Positions 37,546-46,315 of a stretch of 64,000 nucleotides of DNA are shown here, piece after piece (position 1 is the first letter of the stretch; each line of letters opens with the position of its first letter). Origin of the DNA: Bradyrhizobium genosp. L (GTDB lineage: Bacteria; Pseudomonadota; Alphaproteobacteria; Rhizobiales; Xanthobacteraceae); assembly GCF_015624485.1 (NCBI RefSeq), contig NZ_CP061378.1, positions 1,674,001-1,738,000 on the forward strand. Direction: 5' to 3'. The position numbers were made by a program, and so were the translations under genes. The notes beneath the pieces were generated by a model. It saw only the letters and a list, made by a program, of their open reading frames with translations. It ran no database searches and had not been told where the DNA came from.

Positions 37546-38487
37546 TTATTCCGCCGCCTGCTGCTTCGCGGCCCGCGGCAGCTTCGCCACCAGTGCCGCA
37601 AGCTCGGCGACCTCCTGCTCGGCGAGATCGGTGAGCGGTGGCCGCACCGGGCCGGAATCGCGGCCGATCACCTTCATGCCGGCCTTGATGATCGAGACCG
37701 CATAGCCCTTCTTGCGGTTGCGTATCGCGATCAGCGGCAGGATGAAATCCTTCAACCCTGCATGGATGGCCTGATGATCGCGCCGGCGCACCGCGGCGTA
37801 GAAGCTGGTGGCGAATTCCGGCACGAAGTTGAACACCGCCGATGAATAGGTCGTGACGCCCATGTCGAGATAGGGCAGGGCGAAGGTTTCCGCCGTCGGC
37901 AGCCCGCCGACATAGGTCAGGCGGTCGCCGAGCTTGGTGTAGACCCGGGTCATCAGCTCGATGTCGCCGATGCCGTCCTTGTAGCCGACCAGGTTCGGGC
38001 AGCGTTCACAAAGCCGCGCCAGCGTGTCGGGCTGCAGGATCGCATTGTCGCGACTGTAGACGATGACGCCGATCTTCACCGAGGCGCAGACCGCCTCGAC
38101 ATGGGTCGCGAGGCCGTCCTGCTCGGAATGCGTGAGGTAGGGCGGCAGCAGCAGCAGGCCGTCGGCGCCGGCCTTTTCCGCGCCGATCGCGATCTCGCGC
38201 GCGATTGCCGTGCCGTAGCCGGTGCCAGCCAGCACGGGCACGCGGCCCTTGGTCTCCTCGACCGCGACCTTGACCACTTGCGGAACTTCAGACGGCGTCA
38301 GCGAGAAGAACTCGCCGGTGCCACCGGCGGCGAACAGGCCCGCGACGTCGTAGCCGCACAGCCAGTCCATGTTGCTGCGATAGGTCGCCTCGTCGAACGA
38401 ATAGTCGGGATTGAACGGGGTCACCGGAAACGACAGGAGGCCGCCGCCGATCTGCCGGGCCATCTCCTGAGGGGACATCTTGCTCAT
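37546..38487 (-). CDS. kdgD: 5-dehydro-4-deoxyglucarate dehydratase
   Basis: 313 residues of the DapA superfamily, with the canonical blocks absent from the DapA-like protein at 4 kb: GGTGEF (55-60), Tyr144 in VIVYSRDN and Schiff-base Lys170 in VGYKDGIGD. It decarboxylates and dehydrates 5-dehydro-4-deoxyglucarate to 2,5-dioxopentanoate. First gene of the operon; an operator-promoter module shared with the permease gene lies 63-121 bp upstream of its start. Confidence 0.95.
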   Translation of the reverse strand: MSKMSPQEMARQIGGGLLSFPVTPFNPDYSFDEATYRSNMDWLCGYDVAGLFAAGGTGEFFSLTPSEVPQVVKVAVEETKGRVPVLAGTGYGTAIAREIAIGAEKAGADGLLLLPPYLTHSEQDGLATHVEAVCASVKIGVIVYSRDNAILQPDTLARLCERCPNLVGYKDGIGDIELMTRVYTKLGDRLTYVGGLPTAETFALPYLDMGVTTYSSAVFNFVPEFATSFYAAVRRRDHQAIHAGLKDFILPLIAIRNRKKGYAVSIIKAGMKVIGRDSGPVRPPLTDLAEQEVAELAALVAKLPRAAKQQAAE

Positions 38488-38549
38488 GGCGCCACTCCTT
38501 GAATGTCTGGGAACGGGATGCGCTGACGAGCAGCGCGTCCATGGCGGTA

Positions 38550-38608
38550 TGTCTAGAAAACGGTTCGATTCGGGTCCAAGCCAAAGCGGGTATCGAGCGA
38601 TGCAGAAT
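38550..38608 (-). promoter_or_regulatory. kdgD promoter with LysR operator
   Basis: On the minus strand an operator centred on ATCGCTCGATAC (38590-38605) is followed by CTTGGACCC holding -35 TTGGAC (38579-38574), an 18-bp spacer and -10 TAGACA (38555-38550). The same arrangement, with identical GTCCAAGCC on the plus strand and the same spacer, is found upstream of the permease gene. The operator abuts the -35, as for LysR activation. Confidence 0.65.
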
Positions 38609-38613
38609 CCGCA

Positions 38614-39519
38614 TCAATCGCCGCGCAGATGCGGTTCGGCGACGTCGGTCGCGATCTCGATCAGCGACGGCAGCAACTGGTTCTCGTGCTCGCGCCGCCA
38701 CACCATGAACAGCTCGACCGGCACCGGCGTGCGCAGCTTCAAGGGTTTCAGCCGGACCTCCGATATCTTCAGGCTCGCGGCGGCCTCCGGCACGATCGCA
38801 ATCCCAAGGCCGGCGCGGACCATCGCGAGGATGGAATGGATCTGGCTGAGATGCTGGACATAGCGCGGCAGCACGTCGGCGCGGGTGAACATCGATACCA
38901 GCAGATCGTGGAAGTAGCGGCTCTCATAGGGCGAATACATCACGAAGGGCTGGTCGTCGAAATCCTTGATCGCGACGGTCTCCGCCGAGGCCAGCGGATG
39001 CTTCTTGGGGATCGCGGCCAGCAGCGGTTCGGCGACGACGCGGCGGCTCGCGAGCTCCGGCCGCGCGACCGGCGGCCGCAGCAGGCCGGCGTCGATCTGG
39101 CCGGTGGCGAGCGCCTCGAACTGGTCGCCGGAGACCATTTCCTTGAGCGAGAAATCGACCTCGGGCAGCCGCGCGCGGCAGGCCGCGATCAGATCGGGCA
39201 GGAAGCCGTAAGCGGCCGCGGCGGTGAAGCCGATCTTCAGCGAGCCGGTCTTGCCGAGCGCGATGCGCCGCGCCACCTGCGCGGCGGATTCCGCGAGCTT
39301 CAGGATGCGCCGCGCCTCGGGCAGGAAGCTGCGCCCGGCCGGCGTCAGCCGCACCGAGCGGCTGGTGCGTTCCAGCAGCGGCGCGTCGATAATGTGTTCC
39401 AGCACCTGGATCTGCCGGCTGAGCGGCGGCTGCGTCATGTTGAGCCGCGCCGCGGCGCGACCGAAGTGCAGCTCCTCGGCCACCGTGACGAAGCAACGGA
39501 GCTGGTTCAGGTCGAACAT
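38614..39519 (-). CDS. LysR-family regulator of the glucarate operon
   Basis: 301 residues from ATG 39519, giving the family start MFDLNQLRCFVTVAEELHFG; recognition region RLNMTQPPLSRQIQVLE. The effector domain begins GSLKIGFTAAAAYGFLPDL. A longer frame to 40095 runs through the next gene and is spurious. It lies inside the sugar acid cluster, between kdgD and the permease gene, and a 12-bp inverted repeat related to the two target operators overlaps its start, so autoregulation is likely. Inducer probably glucarate, galactarate or a dehydration product. Confidence 0.9.
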   Translation of the reverse strand: MFDLNQLRCFVTVAEELHFGRAAARLNMTQPPLSRQIQVLEHIIDAPLLERTSRSVRLTPAGRSFLPEARRILKLAESAAQVARRIALGKTGSLKIGFTAAAAYGFLPDLIAACRARLPEVDFSLKEMVSGDQFEALATGQIDAGLLRPPVARPELASRRVVAEPLLAAIPKKHPLASAETVAIKDFDDQPFVMYSPYESRYFHDLLVSMFTRADVLPRYVQHLSQIHSILAMVRAGLGIAIVPEAAASLKISEVRLKPLKLRTPVPVELFMVWRREHENQLLPSLIEIATDVAEPHLRGD

Positions 39520-39572
39520 CGATGCTAGCCTGGAATGGATCAAGCGAGGTTTTGTGCGTTCTAGCATCGATG
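39517..39572 (-). promoter_or_regulatory. Inverted repeat at the start of the glucarate LysR gene
   Basis: CATCGATGCTAG (39517-39528) recurs inverted as CTAGCATCGATG (39561-39572), perfect over 12 bp with a 32-bp spacer, close to three helical turns arm to arm. Each arm has the ATCGAT core seen in the operators at 38.6 and 41.05 kb. The proximal arm includes the start codon, suggesting autorepression. Confidence 0.6.
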
Positions 39573-39647
39573 CCTCCCCAAGACCAACCCAACAAAACGG
39601 CGGCCGCAGCCGCCGTCGACATGTTGCCATTTGCCGCGGCGGCTTTC

Positions 39648-40985
39648 TCACGCCGCCTTCAGCTGCACCCGCTTGATCTCGCCGACGATGAAGAGGTAGG
39701 CGATCGCCGCGACCAGCGCATTGGCGCCGACGAACACCAGCGCGCCGTTGAACGAGCCGGTGGCGGCCAGGATGTAGCCGATGATGATCGGCGTCGTGAT
39801 CGAGGACAAATTGCCGAAGGTGTTGAACAGACCGCCGGAGACGCCGCCGGCCTCCTTCGGCGAGGTGTCCGAAACCACAGCCCAGCCGAGCGCGCCGATG
39901 CCCTTGCCGAAGAAAGCGAGCGCCATGAAGCCGATCACCAGCGCCTGGCTGTCGACATAGTTGCAGCCGATGATCACCATCGACAGCAGCATGCCGCCGA
40001 CGATCGGGATCTTGCGTGCCATGGTCAGGGAGCCGGTGCGGCGCAGCAGATAGTCCGAAATCACGCCGCCGAGCACGCCGCCGATGAAGCCGCACAGCGC
40101 CGGCAGGGTCGCGACGAAGCCGGCCTGCAGGATCGAGAGCCCGCGCTCCTTGACGAGATAGACCGGGAACCAGGTCAGGAAGAAATAAGTCAAGGTGTTG
40201 ATGCAGTACTGGCCGATATAGACGCCGAGCATCATGCGGTTGCCGAGCAGTTGGCGGATGTGATTCCAGCTCGGGCCGCTGTCTTGCGTCTTGGCACCTT
40301 TCGCGGTGTCCATGTCAACAAGCGCGCCGCCGTCCTTGATGTAGTTGAACTCGGCCTCGTTGATACCAGGGTGCTGCTTCGGCTCGTGGATCGTCTTGAT
40401 CCAGGCGATCCCCATCAGGATGCCGAGGCCGCCCATCACGTAGAACACGTGGCGCCAGCCATATTCATGCGCGATCCAGCCCATCAGCGGCGCGAAGATC
40501 ACGGTGGCGAAATACTGCCCGGAATTGAAGAAGGCCGAGGCGGTGCCGCGTTCGTTGCCGGGGAACCAGGCCGCCACGATGCGCGCATTGGCCGGGAATG
40601 ACGGCGCTTCCGCGAATCCAACCAGGAAACGCAGCCCGAACAGGACGATGACGGCAGTTCCCGCGGCGAGGAAGCCGACCAGGCCCTGCATCGCGGTGAA
40701 GATCGACCAGATGATGATGCTGACCGCATAGACCCATTTGGAACCGAAGCGATCGAGCAGCCAGCCGCCCGGCACCTGGGCGATCACGTACGACCAGCCG
40801 AACGCCGAAAAGACATAGCCCATTGCGATGGGATCGAGATGCAGTTCCTTGGAAAGCGCGGTGCCGGCGATCGAGAGCGTGGCGCGGTCGGCGTAGTTCA
40901 CGGTGGTGACGAGAAACAGCATCGTCACGATCAACAATCGGACGCGGGATCGCCGCGCCTCGGCGGCGGACACAATTGCGCTCAT
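39648..40985 (-). CDS. gudP: MFS D-glucarate/galactarate permease
   Basis: 445 residues, 12 helices. The ATG at 40985 has AGGAGG upstream and gives the family start; a longer frame to 41204 runs through the promoter and a repeat. ACS-family marks: TTVNYADRATLSIAGTALSK in helix 1, GFAEAPSFPANARIVAAWFP near helix 4-5 and GKGIGALGWAVVSDTSPKEA. It closely resembles GudP/GarP glucarate-proton symporters. Its promoter shares the operator-promoter module with kdgD. Confidence 0.9.
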   Translation of the reverse strand: MSAIVSAAEARRSRVRLLIVTMLFLVTTVNYADRATLSIAGTALSKELHLDPIAMGYVFSAFGWSYVIAQVPGGWLLDRFGSKWVYAVSIIIWSIFTAMQGLVGFLAAGTAVIVLFGLRFLVGFAEAPSFPANARIVAAWFPGNERGTASAFFNSGQYFATVIFAPLMGWIAHEYGWRHVFYVMGGLGILMGIAWIKTIHEPKQHPGINEAEFNYIKDGGALVDMDTAKGAKTQDSGPSWNHIRQLLGNRMMLGVYIGQYCINTLTYFFLTWFPVYLVKERGLSILQAGFVATLPALCGFIGGVLGGVISDYLLRRTGSLTMARKIPIVGGMLLSMVIIGCNYVDSQALVIGFMALAFFGKGIGALGWAVVSDTSPKEAGGVSGGLFNTFGNLSSITTPIIIGYILAATGSFNGALVFVGANALVAAIAYLFIVGEIKRVQLKAA

Positions 40986-41016
40986 TAGCGCCTCCTCGAA
41001 AATTTCCTCGCGAACT

Positions 41017-41081
41017 GTCCTAGAGAGGTGGTGGCAATGGGTCCAAGCCGAAACGGGTATCGATCGATACCCGTTTTGAAT
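41017..41081 (-). promoter_or_regulatory. gudP promoter with LysR operator palindrome
   Basis: A perfect 26-bp palindrome (41051-41076, core GGTATCGATCGATACC) is followed on the minus strand by -35 TTGGAC (41046-41041), 18 bp, and -10 TAGGAC (41022-41017). Bases 41041-41070 match 38574-38603 at nearly every position, including the run GTCCAAGCC, so one regulator very probably activates both promoters. Confidence 0.7.
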
Positions 41082-41124
41082 GGATCGACCCGGTGCCATG
41101 CCACCGGTGGCAAGCATCTGGGGC

Positions 41125-41240
41125 CGTCCTGGCGAAAGCCAGGACCCATTACCCAGTCGCTTATTGTTGCGCGACGTTGGGGCCGCGATCCTGCTCCCAA
41201 TCAAATGCGGTGGTAATGGGTCCTGGCTTTCGCCAGGACG
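41125..41240. repeat. Extragenic palindromic repeat (TCCTGGCGAAAGCCAGGA type)
   Basis: Perfect 29-bp inverted arms (41125-41153, 41212-41240) with a 58-bp spacer; each arm also forms its own CCTGGCG/AAG hairpin. It lies in the 373-bp divergent gap between the permease and hydrolase genes and separates their two promoter regions. Confidence 0.87.
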
Positions 41241-41296
41241 ACTGCGATGGAAAGCTGCATCACAGAATGACGGCCTTGCGATGGTCTGAAGATTAG

Positions 41297-41311
41297 TGTA
41301 CTTATAGTACA
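41297..41311. promoter_or_regulatory. Small dyad upstream of the hydrolase-desaturase pair
   Basis: TGTACT-TAT-AGTACA is a perfect dyad 48 bp before the hydrolase start, in an AT-rich patch that could include the -10 (TTATAGT). It resembles TetR-family operators such as the one at 61342. The TetR gene at 43.4 kb, convergent with the desaturase, is a candidate ligand. Confidence 0.45.
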
Positions 41312-41358
41312 GTTATTAAAGGCGCAACGATGCGCTGCTTCATCGAGGTCGATTGCCC

Positions 41359-42390
41359 ATGACCACGCCTCGCGACCATGAAGTGTTCGAAGCCGGCGAC
41401 GTGACGCTGCAGGGCGGGGCGGTGTTTCCGCAGGCGATGCTCGCCTACAAGACCTACGGCACGCTCAATGCGGCCCGCGACAACGTCATCCTCTATCCGA
41501 CGTCGTTCAGCGCGCAGCACTACGACACCGAATGGCTGGTGCAGCCGGGCGGCGCGCTCGATCCCGAACGTTATTTCATCATCATCCCGAATCTGTTCGG
41601 CAACGGCCTCTCTTCCTCGCCGTCGAACTCCGCTGACGTGCTCGGCAACGCGCCGTTTCCGGCGTTCAGCTTTCACGATGCCGTTGCGATCCAGCGACGG
41701 CTGCTGGTGGAGCGGTTTGGCATCTCCAGGCTGGCGCTGGTCTATGGCTGGTCGATGGGCGGTATGCAGGCCTATCACTGGGCTGCGCGTTATCCCGATA
41801 TGGTGGAGCGCGCGGCCGTGGTCTGCGGCAGCGCGCGGTGCTCGCCGTACAATCATGTCTTCCTCGAGGGCGTGAAGGGCGCGCTGACGGCCGATCCCGC
41901 CTACCGGGACGGCCGCTTCGTCGCCAAGCCTGTGGCTGGTTTTCGCGCGATGGGGCGCGTCTATGCCGGCTGGGCGATGTCGCATGAGTTCTATCGCGAG
42001 GAAGCCTGGCGGGAGGCCGGCTTCAAATCGCTGGAAGACTATCTGGCGGGGGTATGGGACGCCGCCTTCGCGCGGCGCGCGGCCGACGACCTGCTGGCGC
42101 AGATCGCGACCTGGCAGAACGGCGACATCGGCCGCTGCGACGAATTCGGCGGCGATTTCGACCGCGCACTGGCAGCGATCAAGGCGCACATGCTGCTGAT
42201 GCCAGGAAGCACCGATCGCTATTTCGATATGCGCGACAATGCGGACGAGCTTCGTCGCCTGGTCAATGCGCGCTCGGCCGTGCTGCATGCGATTCCCTCT
42301 ATCCACGGCCACCGCGCCGGCAATCCGGTCAAAAATGCCGCCGATCGCGCCTTCATCAACGCCGAGATATTGGCGCTTCTGCAACGTTGA
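41359..42390 (+). CDS. Alpha/beta-hydrolase of the homoserine O-acetyltransferase (MetX) group
   Basis: 343 residues from ATG 41359 (a TTG 6 bp upstream is possible). Nucleophile Ser132 in YGWSMGGMQAYHWA, acid in MPGSTDRYF, base in IHGHRAGNP, and the MetX-type block YPTSFSAQHYDTEWL. True MetX usually has GGSMGG; the GWSMGG variant and missing dual-function partners suggest an acyltransferase or esterase of another substrate. It precedes a fatty-acid desaturase by 11 bp, so a lipid-linked role is possible. Confidence 0.8.
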   Translation: MTTPRDHEVFEAGDVTLQGGAVFPQAMLAYKTYGTLNAARDNVILYPTSFSAQHYDTEWLVQPGGALDPERYFIIIPNLFGNGLSSSPSNSADVLGNAPFPAFSFHDAVAIQRRLLVERFGISRLALVYGWSMGGMQAYHWAARYPDMVERAAVVCGSARCSPYNHVFLEGVKGALTADPAYRDGRFVAKPVAGFRAMGRVYAGWAMSHEFYREEAWREAGFKSLEDYLAGVWDAAFARRAADDLLAQIATWQNGDIGRCDEFGGDFDRALAAIKAHMLLMPGSTDRYFDMRDNADELRRLVNARSAVLHAIPSIHGHRAGNPVKNAADRAFINAEILALLQR

Positions 42391-42401
42391 CGGATGAGAC
42401 G

Positions 42402-43352
42402 ATGAGCACCGCAGATATCCATGACGCCGGTCCCCGGTTGAAGCCGCTCAACCCCGCGCACTTGCGTGAATTGTCGGCCAAGTCGAATCGTCAAGGCGTG
42501 GTGCGGGCGGCAAGCCACTACGGAATGATCATCGTGGTTGGAACGCTGATCTGGCTGGTCTCGTCGCGCGATGGCCTGCCATGGGCATTGCCGTTGATCG
42601 CGCTGCAAGGCTATTTCGTCGCGTTCCTGTTCATGGTGGTGCATGAGACTGCGCACAAGACGGCATTCCGCAGCCGCGCACTCAACCTCGCGGTTGGCAA
42701 CCTCTCCGCATTCGTGATCGGGCTGCCGTACGAATATTACTGCCTGTTCCACTGGAATCATCACCGCTACACGCAGGACCCCGACAAGGACCCGGAGCTG
42801 ATCCTGGGACAGAAGCCAATGTCCGACGCCCAGCTCGCGATTGCCTATACCGGCTTGCTGCAAGTGCTGACCCGCGTGCGCCTGATGGTTCGCCATGCGT
42901 TGACCGGCAAGGTCACCGTGCCGTGGATTCCTGCGCACAAACGGGCGATGGTCGTGAGGGAGGCGCGGTTCTATCTCGCCGCTTACCTGATCCTGCTCGC
43001 CGCATCGCTGGCGCTGCACGGCGCGCTCCTGCTCTGGGTCTGGATCGTGCCGCTGCTCGCCGGCCAGCTCATCCTGCGGCCCTATCTTTACGCCGAGCAC
43101 ACCGGGTGCGAGCGGACGCGCAGCGCGTTCGAGAACACGCGAACGACGATGACGGGCCGCATCATGAAGTGGTTCGCCTGGAACATGCCCTATCATGTCG
43201 AGCACCATGCCTACCCGACGGTGCCGTTCCACGCGCTGCCGAAGCTGAACGCGATGGTCGACGGCCATATCGTGTTTCGCGGCAGAAACTATCGCGCCGT
43301 GACGCGCGAGACCTGGGCCTGGTTCCGCAGGCAGCGCCGGAGTGCTGCCTGA
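42402..43352 (+). CDS. Membrane fatty-acid desaturase-family protein
   Basis: 316 residues with about four helices and the three histidine clusters of the diiron membrane desaturase/hydroxylase family: HETAH (81-85), HWNHH (117-121) and HVEHH (265-269). It introduces a double bond or hydroxyl into a lipid or carotenoid-type substrate. ATG at 42402 follows the hydrolase stop by 11 bp; a longer frame from 42054 is a shadow. The stop is adjacent to the convergent TetR gene. Exact substrate unknown. Confidence 0.85.
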   Translation: MSTADIHDAGPRLKPLNPAHLRELSAKSNRQGVVRAASHYGMIIVVGTLIWLVSSRDGLPWALPLIALQGYFVAFLFMVVHETAHKTAFRSRALNLAVGNLSAFVIGLPYEYYCLFHWNHHRYTQDPDKDPELILGQKPMSDAQLAIAYTGLLQVLTRVRLMVRHALTGKVTVPWIPAHKRAMVVREARFYLAAYLILLAASLALHGALLLWVWIVPLLAGQLILRPYLYAEHTGCERTRSAFENTRTTMTGRIMKWFAWNMPYHVEHHAYPTVPFHALPKLNAMVDGHIVFRGRNYRAVTRETWAWFRRQRRSAA

Positions 43353-43964
43353 TCACAGATCGGGATTTGGTCGCAGCACCAGATTGACCAGATTGCGCGC
43401 ATAGGCCGGCGTCAGCGGCGCGATGCCGAAGATGGAGCGATAGAACAGGCTGCCATAGATCGCGTCGTAGAGATCGCCGGGCGCGCCCGATGCGCCGATG
43501 CTGCCGTCACTCTGGCCGGCAACGATGATCTCCAGCAGCTTGCTGCGGCGATGGCTGAGGTAGCGGTCGTAGAACATCTCCGCCGATCCGGTCTTCGAGA
43601 TGCATTCCGAGATCACCGCGAGCTGCACCCGCCCGACCTCGCCTTGCAGGGCGCCGACATAGCTCGCCACGTGGCGGCGGATGCGTGCGATGGGCGTGCC
43701 GGTGCCGGCGATCGGCACTGCGCGCGAGGCCTGGTCGAGGAAGGCGTCGATCAGCAGCGCCTCGCGCGACGGCCACCATTTGTAGACCGTCATCTTCGAG
43801 ACGCCGGAATGCCTTGCAATGGCGTCGATCGTGGTGGCGGCAAGCCCGGTCGTGGCCATCAGCGTGTAGGCGGCTTGCAGGATGGCGGCGGTGGTCGCAG
43901 CGGAACGCGGCCGGCCGCGGCGCGGCGTCGCGTCGTCGGCGGTTTCCACCCTGCTGTCCACCAT
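43353..43964 (-). CDS. TetR-family regulator
   Basis: 203 residues from ATG 43964, preceded by GGAAG (43988 and 44090 are alternatives). HTH in TIDAIARHSGVSKMTVYKWW, preceded by the Arg-rich arm RRGRPRSAATTAAIL. The C-terminal ligand domain is of the AefR/TetR_C_11-like type (GTPIARIRRHVASYVGALQG). Convergent with the desaturase and divergent from a second TetR gene 165 bp away. Confidence 0.86.
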   Translation of the reverse strand: MVDSRVETADDATPRRGRPRSAATTAAILQAAYTLMATTGLAATTIDAIARHSGVSKMTVYKWWPSREALLIDAFLDQASRAVPIAGTGTPIARIRRHVASYVGALQGEVGRVQLAVISECISKTGSAEMFYDRYLSHRRSKLLEIIVAGQSDGSIGASGAPGDLYDAIYGSLFYRSIFGIAPLTPAYARNLVNLVLRPNPDL

Positions 43965-44129
43965 CGGTCCGGTCTTCCATGGGCGCATCTGAATCACGCG
44001 CCATCGCGACCGACTTAGCACAAATCGGCGAACGGCGTGGTGCGCATGCGCGCCATCATGCCGCTTGACAGTCGCTCGCGCTCGCTTCAACGAGCAGGTC
44101 TGTCCGCTCCCGGAGTTTTCGAATCGACA

Positions 44130-44786
44130 ATGGACAACCCTTCCCGGTCAGAACGATCCCGCAACGCGGCGCTGCAGGCCGCGATCACGATCATCTCGCG
44201 CGATGGGCCGGGCCGGCTGACGCTGGACGCGATCGCGCGCGAGAGCGGGCTGAGCAAGGGCGGACTGATGCACCAGTTCCGCACCAAGGAGGCGGTGCTG
44301 AAGGCGCTGCTCCAGCAGCAGATGGCCCATTTCGACGAGTTCGCCGCCCGCTACAAGGAAAAGGCGCGCGCAATGTCGGCGCAGCCTGAGCTGGCGACGC
44401 AACTAGCGACCGTTCGGGAGGCGACGACCAAGCCGAATTCGGCGGCGCTGGCCCTGCTCGCGGCGATGGTCGAGGATCCGAGCCTGATGAACGCGCCTCG
44501 CGACATCGACATCGAGCAGATCAAGGCGATCAAGGCCGAAGCCAGCGATCCCGAATTGGCGATGCTGCGCTGGGCGGCGGCGAGGGGGCTGCTGCTGAGC
44601 TCACTGTTCGGACTTTCACCGCTCACCGAGGCCGAGCGCGACCGGCTGTTCGAGCGCCTGCTCGACGACCAGCAGTGGGCTGCGCTCGAGCGGCCCAAGC
44701 CTGACGCCAAGCCTGCCAAGCCTGCGCCCGCTGCCAAATCCGCTTCGCCCGCACGGCCGTCCCGCAAGCGCCACCCATCCACCTGA
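44130..44786 (+). CDS. TetR-family regulator with Pro/Lys/Ala-rich tail
   Basis: 218 residues from ATG 44130. HTH in TLDAIARESGLSKGGLMHQF, followed by the ligand domain. The last 30 or so residues are a low-complexity Pro/Ala/Lys tail (RPKPDAKPAKPAPAAKSASP), uncommon in TetR proteins. It is followed by a strong TetR-type operator-promoter in front of a lipoprotein gene, which it probably represses. Longer start at 44037 has no family match. Confidence 0.87.
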   Translation: MDNPSRSERSRNAALQAAITIISRDGPGRLTLDAIARESGLSKGGLMHQFRTKEAVLKALLQQQMAHFDEFAARYKEKARAMSAQPELATQLATVREATTKPNSAALALLAAMVEDPSLMNAPRDIDIEQIKAIKAEASDPELAMLRWAAARGLLLSSLFGLSPLTEAERDRLFERLLDDQQWAALERPKPDAKPAKPAPAAKSASPARPSRKRHPST

Positions 44787-44832
44787 TCCCAGCGGCGATC
44801 CTGCGGTCGAACGTTTCTGTTCATTTTCGCAC

Positions 44833-44861
44833 TTTACAAACCGACTGGTCGGTTTTATGGT
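44833..44861 (+). promoter_or_regulatory. Promoter with TetR operator filling the spacer
   Basis: -35 TTTACA (44833-44838), 17 bp, -10 TATGGT (44856-44861). The spacer is occupied by the perfect palindrome AAACCGAC-TG-GTCGGTTT (44838-44855), a classic TetR-family operator form. It should control the lipoprotein gene at 44984 by steric repression. Confidence 0.75.
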
Positions 44862-44983
44862 GATTGCATCAATTCGGGCTGGGCATGCGTCGGATGTCGA
44901 CGCTGCCGGCGGCGTCGGGCCTTTGCCCGCGTCACCTGCCTGCAGACGGGGGCTTGCCCGCAAGGCCGCCAAAGGAGACTGGA

Positions 44984-45646
44984 ATGGATAGCTCGATCGC
45001 GACACGCGGTCTGGGAGTGCTGGCGCTTTGCTCGATCGCAGTGGGGTGCGCCAGCGTTGCGCCGGTGCCTTATGCGGACGTGGCTTCCTCGTCCTACATG
45101 GCGCCTGACCCCTCCGACACGACGGGCCGCGTGCCCTATCGCTACGACGCCCAGGTCGACTGGCGCAGCTACAACAAGGCGATCCTCGATCCGGTCGTGG
45201 TCTATCGCGGCCGCGACCAGCAGTTCGGCGACATGTCCGACGGCGACAAGGCCGAGCTCGCCGCGCACATGCAGTCGAGCTTCATGACCAGGCTCGCGAC
45301 CCGCTTCACGATGGTCAACAGCCGCGGCCCCAACACGCTTCGGGTGCGGTTGACCCTGACCGGTGCGGTCGCCACCACGCCGGTACTCGGCACGCTGTCG
45401 CGCTTCGACATGGCGGGCGCCGTGTACAACGGCGTGCAGGCGGCGCGCGGCGGCGAGGGCATGATGACCGGCTCGGTGATCTATGCCGTCGAGATCTTCG
45501 ACGCGCCGTCATCGCGCCTGCTCAGCGCCTATGTCAGCAAGCAATTCCCCGACGCCTACGACATCAAGGCGAGCATCGGCTCGCTCTCGGCGTCGTTCGC
45601 CGGCATCGACAAGGGCGCCGAAAGCCTGGTGGCGCAGTTCAGATGA
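44984..45646 (+). CDS. DUF3313-type lipoprotein
   Basis: 220 residues from ATG 44984 with AAAGGAG 7 bp upstream. The N-terminus MDSSIATRGLGVLALCSIAV ends in lipobox AVGC, so the protein should be lipidated and membrane-anchored. The domain has VDWRSYNKAILDPVVVYRG and a late block GSVIYAVEIFDAPSSRLLSA, as in DUF3313 proteins. Controlled by the TetR operator-promoter 123 bp upstream. Possibly an envelope-stress or efflux-associated lipoprotein; not proven. Confidence 0.8.
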   Translation: MDSSIATRGLGVLALCSIAVGCASVAPVPYADVASSSYMAPDPSDTTGRVPYRYDAQVDWRSYNKAILDPVVVYRGRDQQFGDMSDGDKAELAAHMQSSFMTRLATRFTMVNSRGPNTLRVRLTLTGAVATTPVLGTLSRFDMAGAVYNGVQAARGGEGMMTGSVIYAVEIFDAPSSRLLSAYVSKQFPDAYDIKASIGSLSASFAGIDKGAESLVAQFR

Positions 45647-45724
45647 TTTTTGCGCGGATAGCTGCGCGCCGTTTGGCGCAAGGCCGAGCGCAGGCATGTG
45701 TGAGACCAACGAGGAGTGCCACGG

Positions 45725-46294
45725 ATGAATTTCTTGTTTCGATTGATCGTGCGCGGCGTCATTGCCGCGGTCCTGATGAGTACGATCGGCCGCGCCGAAG
45801 CCGTGAGCCCGGTCGATCCCAGCGGGACATGGGTGACCGAAGACGGACGCGCCCGCATCCGGCTCGAACGCTGCGGCATGACGCAGTCGCGGATCTGCGG
45901 CTACATCGTGTGGATGAACGCGCCGCTCGACGAACGGGGGCAGCCGATCCGCGACAGCTACAATCCGGATCCCTCGAAGCGGGCGCGCTACGTCCTTGGC
46001 CACCAACTGATCATGGGCCTGAAGCCGACACCGGAAGGCTGGTTCGACGGCGACATCTACAATGCCGAGGACGGCCGGTCCTATTCCGTGATGCTGTGGC
46101 GCGACGCCCCGGATCGGCTCAAGCTCCGGGGATGCATGCTGAAGCTGCTGTGCCAGACCCAGACCTGGAAGCAGACCAATGACGTGCTGCCGGGCCAATT
46201 GGTCGGGCTGACCGGCGATCCCGGCGGTCCCAAGGCCGACAAGGAATGGGCCGCACTGCCGCCGTCGAAGACCGTGGCGGTCGGAGCGAAATAG
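45725..46294 (+). CDS. DUF2147-family exported protein
   Basis: 189 residues from ATG 45725, with GAGGAG 9 bp upstream. Signal peptide MNFLFRLIVRGVIAAVLMST ends near AEA-V. The mature domain begins VDPSGTWVTEDGRARIRLER and continues CGYIVWMNAPLDERGQP and GWFDGDIYNAEDGRSYSVML, diagnostic of DUF2147, a small beta-rich periplasmic domain. Function is unknown. It follows the lipoprotein gene by 78 bp and may be co-transcribed. Confidence 0.82.
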   Translation: MNFLFRLIVRGVIAAVLMSTIGRAEAVSPVDPSGTWVTEDGRARIRLERCGMTQSRICGYIVWMNAPLDERGQPIRDSYNPDPSKRARYVLGHQLIMGLKPTPEGWFDGDIYNAEDGRSYSVMLWRDAPDRLKLRGCMLKLLCQTQTWKQTNDVLPGQLVGLTGDPGGPKADKEWAALPPSKTVAVGAK

Positions 46295-46315
46295 ACGCAA
46301 GGCCGCCGTTGTCGG

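Noticed and set aside
38614..40095. 493-codon frame read as a fusion of LysR with upstream sequence
   Set aside because: The extra N-terminal part is an out-of-frame read of the permease gene; the LysR start at 39519 is clear.
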